A DNA stretch of 64,000 nucleotides from Aradus depressus (GCA_963662175.1 OY759216.1:44595087-44659086); one strand, 5' to 3'; positions 43,975 through 56,394 are shown, counted from the first letter of the stretch. The notes: generated by a model not told the origin, from the letters alone. Program-made: numbers and translations.

Positions 43975-44805
43975 ACGATTATTCAATTAACTATTCGTCC
44001 CCCCTCCAAAACCAGTCGACCGTTTGCGTTAATATTCAACATTTGACCTACAAAAGTGACTGCCGATGTAATGAATCTATCGACACAACATTCAGTACAT
44101 ATTAAGATTCAAAAGCTACTTTAAGTCAAATATGAGTTTCAGCCCAAACCAGGCGCGGATCTAGGTTTTGAATATCCATCATATTCTACTTGAATTTGAA
44201 TAACGCTCTGTTTGTCTACCTTATAAAATTAATATAATAAAAAATACAGGTCATGGTATATTTTCTTTATATCTTATAGAGAGTACAACATACATACGAA
44301 GTGTATATACTATGGTATAGTAGAAGTCTCAGTGCAATTTAAGTCTGTGAATTATTCAATGATTGAAGTTATTGCATTAAATATTGAATCTCCTCCGCCA
44401 GGGTTTTTGCATATCTAGTGATCACTTTTTCGATGTCAATTGGAATATATCTATGGATGTGCATAAGGGCAAGACCGAGGAGGCGCTTTATATTTTTTCC
44501 TGTAAAAAGTACGGGTTGATTCCTCGTAATAAATATATATTTGACTTTCCCCCATCGCTCGGGTGTAGTATAATAATTTTTATATTGAATTTCGGCGTAA
44601 TTTTTCCTATTCGGGTCTTTCCGCGAGTAATCGGTTTAATTAGGGATAAGTTTATAACGATTCTTGAAAACGTAAGAAGTTCGGTCGAGGCTCCAGAGGA
44701 GGGGAGGCAATTGCACCCCCCTCCCCCCCCCCCCTTGTAAATTGGCTTTGGAGGAAGAGCGAAAACTTACTTAATTCGTTCTGGAGAAGTACATAACCGG
44801 TTCTT
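43975..44805. repeat. Family-D pieces with a nested insertion
   Basis: 43975-44058 is minus (CGTCCCCCCTCCAAAACCAG). 44059-44148 is plus (GACTGCCGATGTAATGAATC to TTTCAGCCCAAAC). The plus copy resumes at 44736 (GTAAATTGGCTTTGGAGGAA) and runs to CTGGAGAAGTACATAACCGG. Confidence 0.65.
44149..44735 (+). mobile_element. Insertion inside family D, unidentified
   Basis: Begins CAGGCGCGGATCTAGG and ends GGCAATTGCACCCCCCTCC with a C-run. It interrupts D between CCCAAAC and the GATTGACTTTGG-like block. The 118-codon frame at 44384-44740 is mostly hydrophobic and then poly-proline from the C-run, with no recognised domain. No terminal inverted repeat is visible at the C-rich end, so the class is unknown. 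Confidence 0.5.
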
Positions 44806-45499
44806 TTCTTGGAATCCTTCCTCCCCTATTTAGTTCTCTGAGTTGAATGGTTGAGTATTTAAAATTTTGGGTATAAGGTGACGATAAGGCGACACCGATT
44901 AGATATTCAGAAGACACCACTGCAGTCTACATCAACATACTCTACATCCAGCTGCCTTCCCCTACGTCTGGCCATTATAAGAGAAAATACACGTTGGCCG
45001 GGGAAGGGTTGAGCCTGAAGGAGCTAGGAAAATATTATAAATGGCTTAATATCCGTCTACAACCCCCTCCACCTCCCCTTCACCCTTCCTTGTATGTTAT
45101 AAATGATAATGGACAATACCCTTAGTTTAAAGCACGTTTTCACTTTTCACGCTAATATTTAAAACGCCTCTTGTTCTCGACTATATTTCAAAAGTGGATA
45201 CTTTTAAGACTCTAACTTTTCAAGAAAATTAATTGAAATTAATTCGTTCTTAAAACAAAAGGGGCGAATGAACCTGTAGAATGAAATTTTAAATGAGCAA
45301 TCTCGGATTTCTTAGTTGAGAACTGTATTCAATTTGCAAAATGCGAGATAACGAAAGCATACAATGAAAATACATTAGATCTTGTTAAATGAACATAGAA
45401 CCCAGTCAAAATTTTATTCTCTTCAATTACTGACGTCTTCATTACAAAGGAAATTTCCTTGCTTTCAAAATTATTCACAGCTAAATGAATAATTAGCTC
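44806..45499. other. Unassigned stretch
   Basis: Nothing recognised apart from the possible low-copy repeat at 44876. Confidence 0.4.
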
Positions 45500-45745
45500 A
45501 TTTTATATTGACAGGAGAATTTTCCGTTGAAAACTCAGCATTCAATTTTTGGCCGATTACATAACTTCCCTTATACTTTGTAAGTAAAATATCTGGAGTT
45601 ATCGATTTAATAAGCATATATTGATTTTTTTTTCTGGTCAGGGTGTCGGAAAACATGAAATACTAGTAAAAACTCAAGATCGAATTTCTGATCGATTACA
45701 AAACTTTTTCTATACTTGGTATAGCTGTTGTAGTAAAAATGATTA
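45500..45745 (-). repeat. Two family-D end fragments in tandem
   Basis: TTTGGCCGATTACATAACTT (45547) and TTCTGATCGATTACAAAACT (45686) are two copies of the D terminus, the second preceded by GTGTCGGAAAACATGAAATA. Confidence 0.65.
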
Positions 45746-48700
45746 TTTAAGATTATTTAATAAAATGAAAAGTATGAAAAATATAATATGTAATATTATT
45801 ATTAATAAAAAAAAAATAGTGTGTGCTTGGGGCACACGCCAGAAGGGAAACTTCTTTCGCGATTATTAAATTTTATTAAATATTTTTTCTCAATTTACTC
45901 AACATTTTATTGGCTTATTTTATTTTTATTAATTAATTAAATCAACATTATTTTAGTTGTTAGGAAGATCAGAAATCGTATTTGACTCCAAAGTAGAGAC
46001 AATATCTATGGTAAAAGAAATAAGAAATGTAGGTTTTTGAACCTGAGAGAATAGAGAATGAGAATAGAGAAAAACCATTGTGATTCATTATCAGTAGATT
46101 GGAAGACTTCGTTTCAAGCCGGCGTGTGCGCGCGCATGCTCGTTCTAACTCTTTCCTCTCTCGCTGTCTATTTTCGTTCGCCTCAGCGCGTCACATAATT
46201 TCGTAACTCATTTACCAGCTTATTTCCCAAGTTGCCAAGTGCAATATGTACAGCTTAGTGCCAATATGTACATTTATTTAAATCAACTGTTGGTTATATT
46301 GTGGTAAAAGAAATTATGTAAAATTAATATAATTAAATAAATATATAATTCAAATAATAAATATAAAAATAAATAAATAAACAATAAATTATCACATTTA
46401 CTGTAGAAATTCGTAAAAACTAAATTCTTAAAACTTTTTCAATCTTCTTTTTATTTATATTTTGGCCATTCTTCAAATTTAAGTTATATATTTTTGGGCA
46501 TATATATTTTGTACATATACCTAAATAAATAATAGTACATTCTTTGCGGATCAATTTTATTGTTAATTCACTGCTAGTTAGTTCATCACATCTTAAGCCT
46601 AAACACAACTCTCCATCAATTCAGACCGTCTCCCCATTGACTCAGACCTCGACTAATTCAAAAACAACTAATGGCCGTGTTTTGTTTTCTACTCATTTGT
46701 TTTAAAAGAATATGCATTCATATTATTTATTTACTAATTCAGTTGCGTCATGGATTTTATAGAAAAATGAATATAATTAATTTTTTTATATTAATAATTT
46801 AAAAGTGTGAATTTTTTATACATCACAATATATATGTCGGGAAATGCTTCTAAAGTTGCTGGACATGCGGGTTCTTGTGTTAATTGGATTTCATGCAAGA
46901 AATGATGTGAAATCTGTGAGAGGTTAGTGACATGGGACAGTCTTTTGAACAGTTAATTAGTAGTACTGGCTGAAAAATAAAAATAAAATAAAGATGGACT
47001 ATTGAAAAAAAGGTGTTTGGAGAAGGAAGGGTTGTGCTGTTAGTGACAGGAAGGTTAGGTTGTCCTGTGGTACTGGTAGAATCCCTTTTTATTGTCCTAT
47101 GATTTAAGGTCCATTTCGGAACAAATCCTTCATCATGCCCCATCCTGGCTTCTATTGTTTTATAGCTCTCCCTCCATCACTCACATTATGGTACATCATG
47201 TTCCTTTATTTACTGTGATCCGGTTTATACCTTACTTACATGGTAATATGTTGGATATATGCATGGTTTACGACAGTGGCAACATTAGTTTGGTAATTAT
47301 TCCGAATTGGGCCTCCACCCCAAATCGCGCCCAATTTTTTTTTATTAATTTGCATAACCAACATCAACATGAAAACATCAATATTAAGTTACGATATAAT
47401 ATGTCAACTATTCTTCATATTTTATTTAATATTGAATGAAATAATCTAGGATTAGAGCATCAAACTGTAAACCACAATAAGAATTTCAAAAATCCAGTTG
47501 ATGTATCCGGAGAAATACAATTTTGACCCTCCTGTCGCACACTGAGCCAAAATGAACAAATTTCTGGCCAAAATTATGAAACTTATATACTTTATGTTTT
47601 TTGGTGTACTGAGCACGAAAAAGAATACTTAAAAAATTCCCCGACCCTTCATTGAGTATTGTATTTTGACAAATACATCAGCTGTTTTAGCTCATACAGC
47701 CAGCTTATGAGAAATATACAATTCATATTAGGTAACTGAAATTAGAAATTGCAATAGCTTCATTTTCTTCGAAAATTCCCTAAAATTAAACGTCTGCGTC
47801 TCTCCGGATTTATAACTTTAAAATTAAGTTTCTCCCAGATTCGCAAATTTTCGCAAAAACGGATTTCAATTAATATACTTTAAAAAAGTGAAAGAGTGAC
47901 TGCCCGGCAAAAAATCAGTTTTTGTGAAAAACGACATTAGAAAATGATAAATTACTAATGATAGTAATTATAATTCAGTACACTTACCTTGAGTAGAGAT
48001 CTCCATATTTAAGACAATAAAATAATTAAAAAGATTGGGTTTTAACACGTTATAAATATAGACTGCGGCAATGTAGAGGGTATTAAAAGGCTGCAATGGT
48101 CTTGTTTGTGTTTGTACAGATGTATGAAAGTAAACCCACCTTCACTCCCTCCTTAAAATCTGCATCTGTTTTTTTGTATTTTGGCCAGGTTTTGAGGCCT
48201 CTTGCCCCAGTGTGCGTCGGTCCTTTTAGTGAAACAGTCCAGGTTCTCCTGATATAGAGAAACCCCATGGGGGAAAAAAAATATATCTCAATACAAACGA
48301 TATAATATGTTAATTAGATATTTTACTATACTACCCCTTACACTTCACAACGATCTCAAGATACACACAGTACCCGAAACTGCTTGCATACGGTTTGTAA
48401 GCAACTTTGCACAAATACAAATCTAGAAATACGTACATTTTCTTCACAACACATATCACATAACCCCGCGAAGGTTGAAGAGAAAATGGAACCATTTTTT
48501 TTTAGGCCTCTCCCCAAATCCCCTCCGTTAGTTCGAGGGTTCTGCATTCACATGTAAAATTTCGTGTCAATATATATTCACGATCACTCTACGGAGAAAC
48601 TCACCTACCCCCTCCACAACTTAGCTCCAGTACACACTGACTAGCGCTTTTTCATGAGATTACTACAGTACGATATATTTTTTGCTAAGATGTTTACACG

Positions 48701-49484
48701 TTAAAATATGTTATATAGTTTCATTGCCTATAGTTCTCGTTCCCAAACTGGTCTTTAGTTGAGTTTGTTAGTCCGTTTCTGTTGTTTGGTGAGAGGAAGG
48801 ACTGTTGGTCGGTTTGCGGTCCAGGACCCTCGAAGGAGCGGGCTAACAAGGAGAGCCCACTGATGACCTGGCCACTTGATGAATGGGCTTCCCATCAGAG
48901 GCTTCTGGCACAATAGGGCTCGGCTCCCACCACAAATCTACTACTGTTGATCATTTAGCTGGCCAGATCCCGCCCAGCCCCCATTACCATTGTCAAACCA
49001 CTCATATACCATGATAGGATAGTCTAACCCCTTGTATACCATTGTGTACCATTGTCTCAACCCAAACCGGGAAATTTATTTATTTTTCAATACAAGTCCT
49101 TAGACTTCTTCCAATATCTAGGGTCAACGACATTATGAACAAAATGGAGCATCGTCTGCTGGAGAGAAACGTAACAAAAGTTCGGGCGAGTGTGCGGTGC
49201 ACATGGGTTCAACTCAAAAACTCTAATATCTGCTGATGTGATAAATGTAAGAGAGTATTTGTAGTTTTCTGGACTGCTTTCTTAGGCGACAGTTGGGTAC
49301 GTTCCATTATCCTTATGATATCCAGGGGGGAGGGGGATAAAAGTTTGGTTAAAATCAATAATCTTAGATGAACAAGAAGTATGTAAGTCTATCCAAGAAC
49401 TAGAGTACGATAGGAACTGAGAATTCGCTCTGGCTGCCGCAGTTTCGTGTACATAAGTACCTTTATCCAAAGGAAAAAAAAAAA
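45746..49484. other. Long unassigned stretch
   Basis: AT-rich and poor in recognisable repeats. Open frames of 60-115 codons (for example 47092-47439 plus) show no domain, no supporting splice structure and no repeat. 48540-48580 has a short D-like string (ATGTAAAATTTCGTGTCAAT). This is the least TE-like part of the window and could hold unseen regulatory sequence or introns, but nothing supports a gene. Confidence 0.45.
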
Positions 49485-50010
49485 AAAAAAAGTCGGTGAA
49501 TCACCAGGTATTTACTTCCCCAAATTAATCAATTATGTTTTCGCTCTCTCTAGAAAACCAATCTCTTTTGGGCTAAAAACCTACAGTTGACTTACATCGC
49601 GGCTTCTGAAACCTCATACTAAATTTTGTGTCAATACATTCATTACATTAAATGTTTGAATCCAGCATCCCTACTCTTCCCTTCGGTCGATTTCGTGATA
49701 TATTATTAGGTGATGCACTGATGAGATTTTGTATTTAAATATTTTCATGTCGATACATTCACTACATACGTGGTAGGGGTTGTTGAGTTGAGCCCCTTCT
49801 CTGATCCGGCTGAAAATTAATAGCTGTCTCCTGCCTTTGCGGTTCTGGGTGTAAATTTTATATTTCGTGTTGATACACAAATTCTATCGGGAGTTACTAT
49901 GTTCACAGACCCACAAAGATAGGCAGAATTTTTCTTTTTTCATTTTTGAATCAGGGGTTGGAAAATATGAAATTCCGATGGAAACTTCATATAGCTGGGA
50001 AGCCAACTGT
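49485..50010 (-). repeat. Family-D copy
   Basis: GTCGGTGAATCACCAGGTAT, GTTTTCGCTCTCTCTAGAAA, several modules (CGTGATATATTATTAGGTGA, TTAATAGCTGTCTCC) and GTTGGAAAATATGAAATTCC. Confidence 0.7.
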
Positions 50011-51234
50011 ATAAATTATTTTATGAAATTAGTTTTTTCATCTTCAACCAATGGAACCTTTAAACATTTATTGTTAAATTCTTTGAGTAATGTAGTATTT
50101 TCCTCACGTTTGTTTGTGATATTTTTAATCAACTCTCCCTTGTAGACTTTTCTGGGGTTGAGTTAGCCTGGGTACAAGTCAAAAGATGGAAAAGTTAGTT
50201 CAACTAATCCAGAACAAAGACAGAGAGGAGGGAACTGAGGGACTTAATGGAAGAACAAACAGAGGAGAAGTCAAGTCGGGAACGGGACCGGGACCGGGAC
50301 CAGGACGAGGACCAACTTACACGGAGATTAAAAGGCACCAACTCACCCGAGCAGGCTCCAATTCCTTTATATTAAATCTGAACACAAAACCCCAATCACA
50401 TTGTAAAAACTCCTTTGTCCTAACCTCTCGCCCCTTTTTTGTTTTCTGAATCGGCCAACTTTCTATTTGATATAAGCCTTTGTTTAAACTCTGCCTCACA
50501 AATACCATACCGAGAAAAAGGATACTTTTAATTATAAACAATAAGTTATTTAAAAACTTTTCTTACAGTTTTTTTTAATTTGTTTACGTTCTTATACTTT
50601 TAGTATAAGGAAGTATTGTAATCATGCGAAAATCAGAGATTGATTTTGATAACCACAAAGGGAGGTTACCTCGCTCTTGTATCATTGCAGTTATTGCGAG
50701 TAAAATCTTAGAATAACATTATTTTTTATGGATAACCAATAAAAACGCTAGTTATGGGTAACATAACCTGACATGGATAACCACAACATCAGGTTACCTG
50801 AGCACAGTGAAAAATGTGTACACAGGTAAAAAAGAAGAAAATCATGGACTTAAAAAAATAAAAAACCTTCGCCCTCTCTCCAGAAAAAAGTATTCCCAAT
50901 AGTCCGTCCATTTAAACTAAACCCCTCCCCTTAGATATTTAAAACAACGTGCTACTCAATTTTTAAGAAAAAAGAAAAAAACTGAGAAATGGCCATCATT
51001 CGAGCTAGTTAATTTTGGTGTCCATTGGAAATATGCCCAATTTAGCCCATATTTTGTGCCGTCTAAGTATCTTAAGGGTTTTCTATCAATTACCATTGAA
51101 AAATTATTGCTAGAGAATGTCTAAAACAAATGGGTTTTGAGATGTCATTTTTAGAAGATTTTCGGCATGCAATCTTGTAAAACGGCCCTTCGAAATATCG
51201 TATTTCATACAAAATGTGACTCTTAGTATTCTCT
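50011..51234. other. Unassigned stretch with a family-C start
   Basis: 50278-50310 is a (GGGACC)n-like micro-iteration. 50575-50640 matches the family-C start (TATACTTTTAGTATAAGGAA, GTATTGTAATCATGCGAAAA). No gene. Confidence 0.45.
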
Positions 51235-51775
51235 ACAAGCGGATAGAATAAATGTATCCACAAGAAATTTTACATGTGTATCCATAATCCATAAGGACAA
51301 CATCTATCAATTTTCAGCCAAATCGGGCAAACTCTAATAACTGCAGATGTCATGAATGTACTGACATACAATTTCATATGTGAATTCTAAACCCCATAAG
51401 GACCACCATACGTCTTATTAATTTTCAGTGGACTCGGTAGAAGGGGAGGGGGGATAAAAGGGGGCCTCAACTCAAAAAACATAATAATTGCCAATATAAT
51501 GAATGTATCGACATAAAATTGCATATTTGAAGACAAAGCCCAATGATGACATAACCTGCCAATTTTAAGCCATATTGGCCGAAGGGAGGGGGTTTCAGGG
51601 GAGGAGGAACAATCCAAAACTCTAATAATTGCAGATGTAATGAATGTATCGACACAAAATTTAGTATGGGGATTTAGCAGCCTCTATGTAAGTCAACTAT
51701 TGAATATTAGCATAAACGATCGATGGAAATGATCGAGTTGGATGGGGAGCGAAAAGTAAATTGATTAATAGATTA
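51235..51775 (+). repeat. Family-D copy
   Basis: GCGGATAGAATAAATGTATC, GGACAACATCTATCAATTTT, three further modules and AGATGTAATGAATGTATCGA, running to ATGGGGAGCGAAAAGTAAAT. The final gattcaccgacgac block is missing. Confidence 0.7.
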
Positions 51776-52255
51776 GATTCGATTTATTCAAATCAACCTA
51801 CATAGGTTATATGAAATGTCATAATTGAACTTAAAACTAAGCAACAAATCACCTACCTATAATACATAAATAAAATTATATCGATGATTTAAAAATCAGC
51901 ACAGTTAAAAAAATCTCTAATGTCATAAAATAATTTTTTTTTTTTAATAGTAAGGACACTGCTTAAAAGTTCCTTATTGTTCAGACTTCTGATCTCTTTG
52001 GGTAAGTGATTATATATTTTTAATGGCATAATTATGTGACTTCAGTCTCACTCAGGCGGTGATGTGGAATCTTGATATTGTTGCCGTCCCTAAAACCATA
52101 TTCATGAATTGGTTGTGGTTCTTCACTTCTGTCCAGATTGGTAAGACAAGTGGTGTACTGGCATGGAACCCGGTTCCATGTCCAACTGCCGCAAGAGGGG
52201 TTGACAATGAGCATTGTAAGGTGCAGAAAAGCCTTCTCGGGAAGTACATAGACTC
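51776..52255. other. Unassigned stretch
   Basis: No gene recognised. Overlapping short frames at 52032-52265 on both strands lack domains. Confidence 0.4.
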
Positions 52256-52382
52256 TCATATGTGATAGTAAGATGTTGTGGGACGAGATTTCTCATAAAC
52301 ATAAAATACGTTGTCTTCCCACAGTTTTATTTTAGACCAGAACTTGGCCAGTTGTCTTCTAACCGCTGTGCGGTGTGGGTGG
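52256..52382 (+). repeat. Family-E repeat, 5' part
   Basis: ATGTGATAGTAAGATGTTGT, CATAAAATACGTTGTCTTCC and CACAGTTTT are shared with 54530-54605, where they also precede a CTGATGA-type motif. Family E is therefore the carrier of the hammerhead-like motif. Confidence 0.55.
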
Positions 52383-52432
52383 GATGAACCACTGATGATG
52401 ACGCTGTTGCTCGAAAACCGGTTCAGGTCATC
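52383..52432 (+). ncRNA. Hammerhead-ribozyme-like motif (best copy)
   Basis: In order: GATGAACC (52383-52390), A, CTGATGA (52392-52398), T, the stem-loop GACGCTGTTGCTC, GAAA (52413-52416), ACCGGTT, C (52424), AGGTCATC. The outer strands GATGA-CC and GGTCATC pair (stem I with one bulged A). GA-GC/GCTC can form a 4-bp stem II with a bulged C. AACCGGTT is self-complementary, giving a stem III without a loop. The extra T after CTGATGA departs from the minimal hammerhead consensus. Cleavage, if any, would follow C52424. Structural inference only. Confidence 0.45.
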
Positions 52433-53059
52433 TTTTGTTTCTATACATAGCCGCTGTTTCACCGACGACTTTTTTTTATATTTATTCATATTTTATTTTT
52501 TAACAAAACCTACAATGGTTTTGTTGGAGTTAACAGCACATTGACAGAGCTAGACTGAAACAGTCGTCGAGTTACGAGTGTTAAACTGTACTCGTTAGTG
52601 CTGTTAGAGCTGTTAATTAAATACAGACTCTCATAAATCAAGAAGGACCTCCCTACTTTGTCGTTTAGTGGCCTGGTCAGCGTCCAGCCGTCCCCTGCTG
52701 GCAACTAGATAACCCGGGATTAAAATTATATTGCCACTATATTAGGGCTTAAGCAATATGTAAATATCCAAAGGGATGAGGGAGATAGTCCTTGTACTCC
52801 TGATTTTATGTGAATTATACCGCCTCATCGTCAATCTGCAAGAGTAACGGCATCAGCCTCTTTCTCTTTATTCAGCATAGTCCTTATCTCTTCAAATTTT
52901 ATCATAGCTAATAAATTATATTTAAAATTAACAACTTTTACATATGTAAAACACTGCTAAGATAAGATTGCCTAAAATTAAAAAAAAAAAAAGTATAAAT
53001 ATAACGTATGAGGATTTTGCATATTTATGTCGTAAAATTTACTTTATTTTTACTTACCT
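52433..53059. other. Unassigned stretch
   Basis: Nothing recognised. Confidence 0.4.
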
Positions 53060-53215
53060 AGCTATACGAATAAGGGGTGATAATACATTCATACAACCCT
53101 TCTTTTTCCTTTGATCGATTTGGCTGAAAATCAATAGATGATGCTTTGAATTTATATATAAAATTTCGTGTCAATACATTCATTCAACGGCAGATATTAT
53201 GACGGCAGATGTTGT
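53060..53215 (-). repeat. Family-D fragment
   Basis: TTTGATCGATTTGGCTGAAA, ATCAATAGATGATGC, CGTGTCAATACATTCATTCA and ACGGCAGATATTATG. Confidence 0.6.
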
Positions 53216-53710
53216 GAGAAGTGATTATTTCATAAGTTGCAAAATAAAATATAGCACACGAATTTCTAAAGTGCAAAAGTCGTGTAAAGTACATGTCAAA
53301 AATATGTATTTTTGAGTTATCATTATAGTAAGAATTGGGAAAACGTCCTTTATCAAATATCAAAAGTGTACCAACTTAGCTTCAAGTCCCGTCCACCAGA
53401 GAGCACTTGATCTTCATGTTTAGAAGCTCCCCCCATTGAGTGACATATTATCAGTTGAGTATCGAATATTGTCGTGTAATGAGTATTATAAACTTAGTTG
53501 AAAACTGTGTCTATAAATTTTGGAAAGATTATTAATTGTGTAATTGTTTTTTTTGTCAAGTTCATTAACAGTTTTTGCAATTTTTCAAAACGTTAATATT
53601 TGACTTGTATCACTTAAGAGTTGTGTCTCAGATGGGGAACAGGAATAACATATCTGTCCTCGTTCATGAAATTTTAAATTGTATTTTTTTAGATGGTTTT
53701 ATATACGTTT
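53216..53710. other. Unassigned AT-rich stretch
   Basis: Nothing recognised. Confidence 0.4.
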
Positions 53711-54026
53711 ATTCTCAGTGGTATGCGTGCTTGCATCTGAGCTTAAGATCGTAGGTTCGAAACCCGGCCGAGGCCCTTAGTTTATTTTATCTGGGAGGTA
53801 AAATAAACTTAAGCACGCTGTCTTTCGGATGGGACATAAGAAATGGTCCCGAGCCAGTACGATGTCAGGTACTCATTAATGACCCCTACCCTAGGCGAAT
53901 TAAAATTTAGGGTAGGCAAAATTTAGGACTCCCATAGTAGAGTCGGGCTCATAAGAGCGCTCAGGTAGCAGGCGATATGACCTCGTTGTTAAAACCAGGG
54001 CATGAGTCATAATAACTAACTACGTT
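53711..54026 (+). mobile_element. SINE-A copy, most complete
   Basis: CTCAGTGGTATGCGTGCTTG (A box) and GGTTCGAAACCCGGCCGAGG (B box) lie about 40 bp apart, as in a tRNA promoter. Then come TTTATCTGGGAGGTAAAATA, ACGCTGTCTTTCGGATGGG, CAGTACGATGTCAGGTACTC, GATATGACCTCG and the tail GAGTCATAATAACTAAC. About 315 bp. Non-autonomous; it would depend on a LINE partner. Confidence 0.88.
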
Positions 54027-54095
54027 TATTTTAATTTTTATGCCTTATTTATTAAAACATTTTTATTATGTTTTTTTAAATTACTTTACACCAAT

Positions 54096-54135
54096 CTGCC
54101 TGATGATGAGGGCTACCTCGAAAGCCGGCTAACAA
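54096..54135 (+). ncRNA. Hammerhead-like core
   Basis: CTGATGA (54100-54106), T, a perfect 4-bp stem GAGG/CCTC with loop GCTA, GAAA (54120-54123), then self-complementary AGCCGGCT. Stem I is not convincing, so it is probably decayed or only a look-alike. Confidence 0.35.
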
Positions 54136-54184
54136 AAATTGATAAAAAAAATCTGTAAGAGGTCAGACTATATTTTATTTTTCA

Positions 54185-54415
54185 ACTTGTGCATTTATTA
54201 GAGTTTTTGTGTTAAGCTTCCCCCCTAATCCCCATTTTTTCTTTGACCGATTTGCCTGAAAACCAATAGTTGTAATCCTTATTGGGTTGTGGGAACACAT
54301 TTAAAATTTCGTGTCGATACAATCATTCTATCGGGAGTTATTTAGTTCACAGATCCACACACAGCCTTTTTTTTTTAATTTTTGAAATCAGGGGAATAAC
54401 TACCCTTATACTTTG
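54185..54415 (-). repeat. Family-D fragment
   Basis: GACCGATTTGCCTGAAAACC, AATAGTTGTAATCCTTATTG, GTGTCGATACAATCATTCTA, CGGGAGTTATT and a T-run. Confidence 0.7.
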
Positions 54416-54524
54416 CTATGGTGCCAAATGTTTCCCTAGCACCTGGCGTCTTATTTAGTCCCTAAGCGAGTCTGAAGCGGCTCAGATGTACCCTAAGAGC
54501 AGCTAGCCTAACATTATTCATATT

Positions 54525-54670
54525 TCGTATGTGATAGTAACATGTTGTGGAACGAGGTTTCTCATAGAAATAAAATACATTGTCTTCCCACTGTTTTCTG
54601 ACAGCGTCATGGGTGGGATGTACCACTTATGATGACGCTTGCGTTGAAAAACGTATTTTATTTCTATGAG
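54525..54670 (+). repeat. Family-E repeat with short inverted repeat
   Basis: GTATGTGATAGTAACATGTT, TTTCTCATAGAAATAAAATA and CATTGTCTTCCCACTGTTTT match 52256-52340. CTCATAGAAATAAAATAC (54571-54588) returns inverted at 54651-54668. Between them, CTTATGATGACGC-TTGCGTTGAAAA is a mutated version of the hammerhead-like core. Confidence 0.6.
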
Positions 54671-55284
54671 ATTATTCATATTTACTCCTATTCATATAAC
54701 CTCCTGGTATTTCCTCCTCCGGTCAGTCAGTTACAGATCCTCTACAAGTACAGCCATGACATCTCATCTTCTATTTAACTGTTCATCTTGTTCAAACCTG
54801 AGATCTTAGTAAGTTAAGATTTATTGGTTGATGGAGGACATTACTTTTATAGGAGACCGTTAAATATGAGAAGCTAAGAGAAGATAAGAATTTAAGTAGT
54901 TGTGAAATGAGAGTGTAACTTATTCCCAAGGCGGATTTGGGATTATGTCTAAAATGGAGCTAACTCCAAGTTGTGGGTGGGGGAAGTTGATGAGCTGGTT
55001 GACCAGGTTGGGACCTGGCCAAGCTCTCAGATGATGACCCCGCTATAATCCTCTTGATGAAGTACCTCCTCATCACCGTTCTACCCCAACTTACTTTATC
55101 ATCTTATATACCCATCTCCTGTAATATACACTGAGCACCTTTGCCGATTATCATTGCTTTACTAAGCATCCCAAAGGATCATAAACTTGTATATCTTGTT
55201 ACATTTTACTACTCGGCCATTTTAGCAATGTTATCATTATTTATTTTTTTATGCTTTCAATGAAGGAAGATCATCAAAAACGGT
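54671..55284. other. Unassigned stretch
   Basis: Nothing recognised. Confidence 0.4.
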
Positions 55285-55765
55285 TGTTGATGAAGCATGG
55301 GTAGTATACTTCCCCAGAAAGAATTAGGTTTTCGCTCTCTCGCCTAAACCAATCAACCTTTTGGACTAAAATTCAATAGTTAACTTATATGTATAAAGGC
55401 TTCTGAATTCTCATACTAAATTTTGGGTTGATAAATGTATTACATCGGCAGTTATTAAAGTTATCGATTTGAGCCCCTTCTAATTTAAGCCAATTTCGCG
55501 GGAAATCGATAGGTGCCGAATTTATGGGTTTTGAAACTAAATATGAAATTTCATGTCGATACATTCATTACATTGGCAGTTATTGGGGTTTTTCGATTTG
55601 AGCCCCTTCTAATTTTAGCCAATTTCGCAGGAAATTTCTAGGTGCCGCCCTTATGTGGTTTTGAATCAGGGGGGCGGAAAACATGAAATTCTGATGAAAA
55701 CTCAACATCGAATTTCTGACCGATTACATAACTTCCCCTATACTTTGTATAACTGGGGAGTAAAA
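55285..55765 (-). repeat. Family-D copy, near full length
   Basis: GAAGCATGGGTAGTATACTT, GTTTTCGCTCTCTCGCCTAA, two very similar modules (each with GAGCCCCTTCTAATTT), GGGGGGCGGAAAACATGAAA, and the end GACCGATTACATAACTTCCC. Confidence 0.75.
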
Positions 55766-56394
55766 GCACTTAGAACAACTTAACGTAGGATCCGCTTGAG
55801 AAATTTCTTTTCTGATTCGGACAAAAATATAATTACTTTTCTTACGTACAATGTATAAATATACTTTTTTGAAATTATTATTATTAAGTAAATAAATACA
55901 GGGAATAAGAAATTTTTATTGAAGAAACAAATAATTCAAGCCGCGAGAGATACTATACAAAATTATTTTTCATATTTCGATAGCTTGTTATAATATTCAC
56001 TTGGTTTTATCCTTTACTACCGCAGGATCATCTTAAGGTCAAATTCTATCATTCCTGAACTATTGTCATAGAAGAAACCACTAATGAGTTAAAACTGGCG
56101 GTGAACTGTGGCTCGGTACCCGAGCACTGTCGAGTTTTACAAAGCATATTTCATAATAAGAATAAGACATAATAAGTCTCAACATTTTCAGACATCTTGA
56201 TGCTTTAAGGGCTCTATAAAGAGCTGATTTAGATCAAATTTGGCCCATTAAAAGTTTAACTGATTTAAGCAGCTCATTGATGGGGCTCTGACTTAAATTG
56301 ATCCTGATTGGTCGTTTTACTGCAGCTTAACTTCCCTGAGAGCTTTTATTTAAGCATTATCACCATAATTTGCACCAAATTTTCTATTTAATGA
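55766..56394. other. Unassigned stretch
   Basis: Nothing recognised. Confidence 0.4.

Noticed and set aside
44384..44740. A 118-codon hydrophobic frame as a membrane protein gene
   Set aside because: It lies inside an insertion in family D, ends in poly-proline produced by a C homopolymer, and shows no domain.
47092..47439. A 115-codon plus frame in the least repetitive region as a gene
   Set aside because: No recognisable domain, amino-acid use typical of AT-rich random frames, and no supporting splice or promoter signals.
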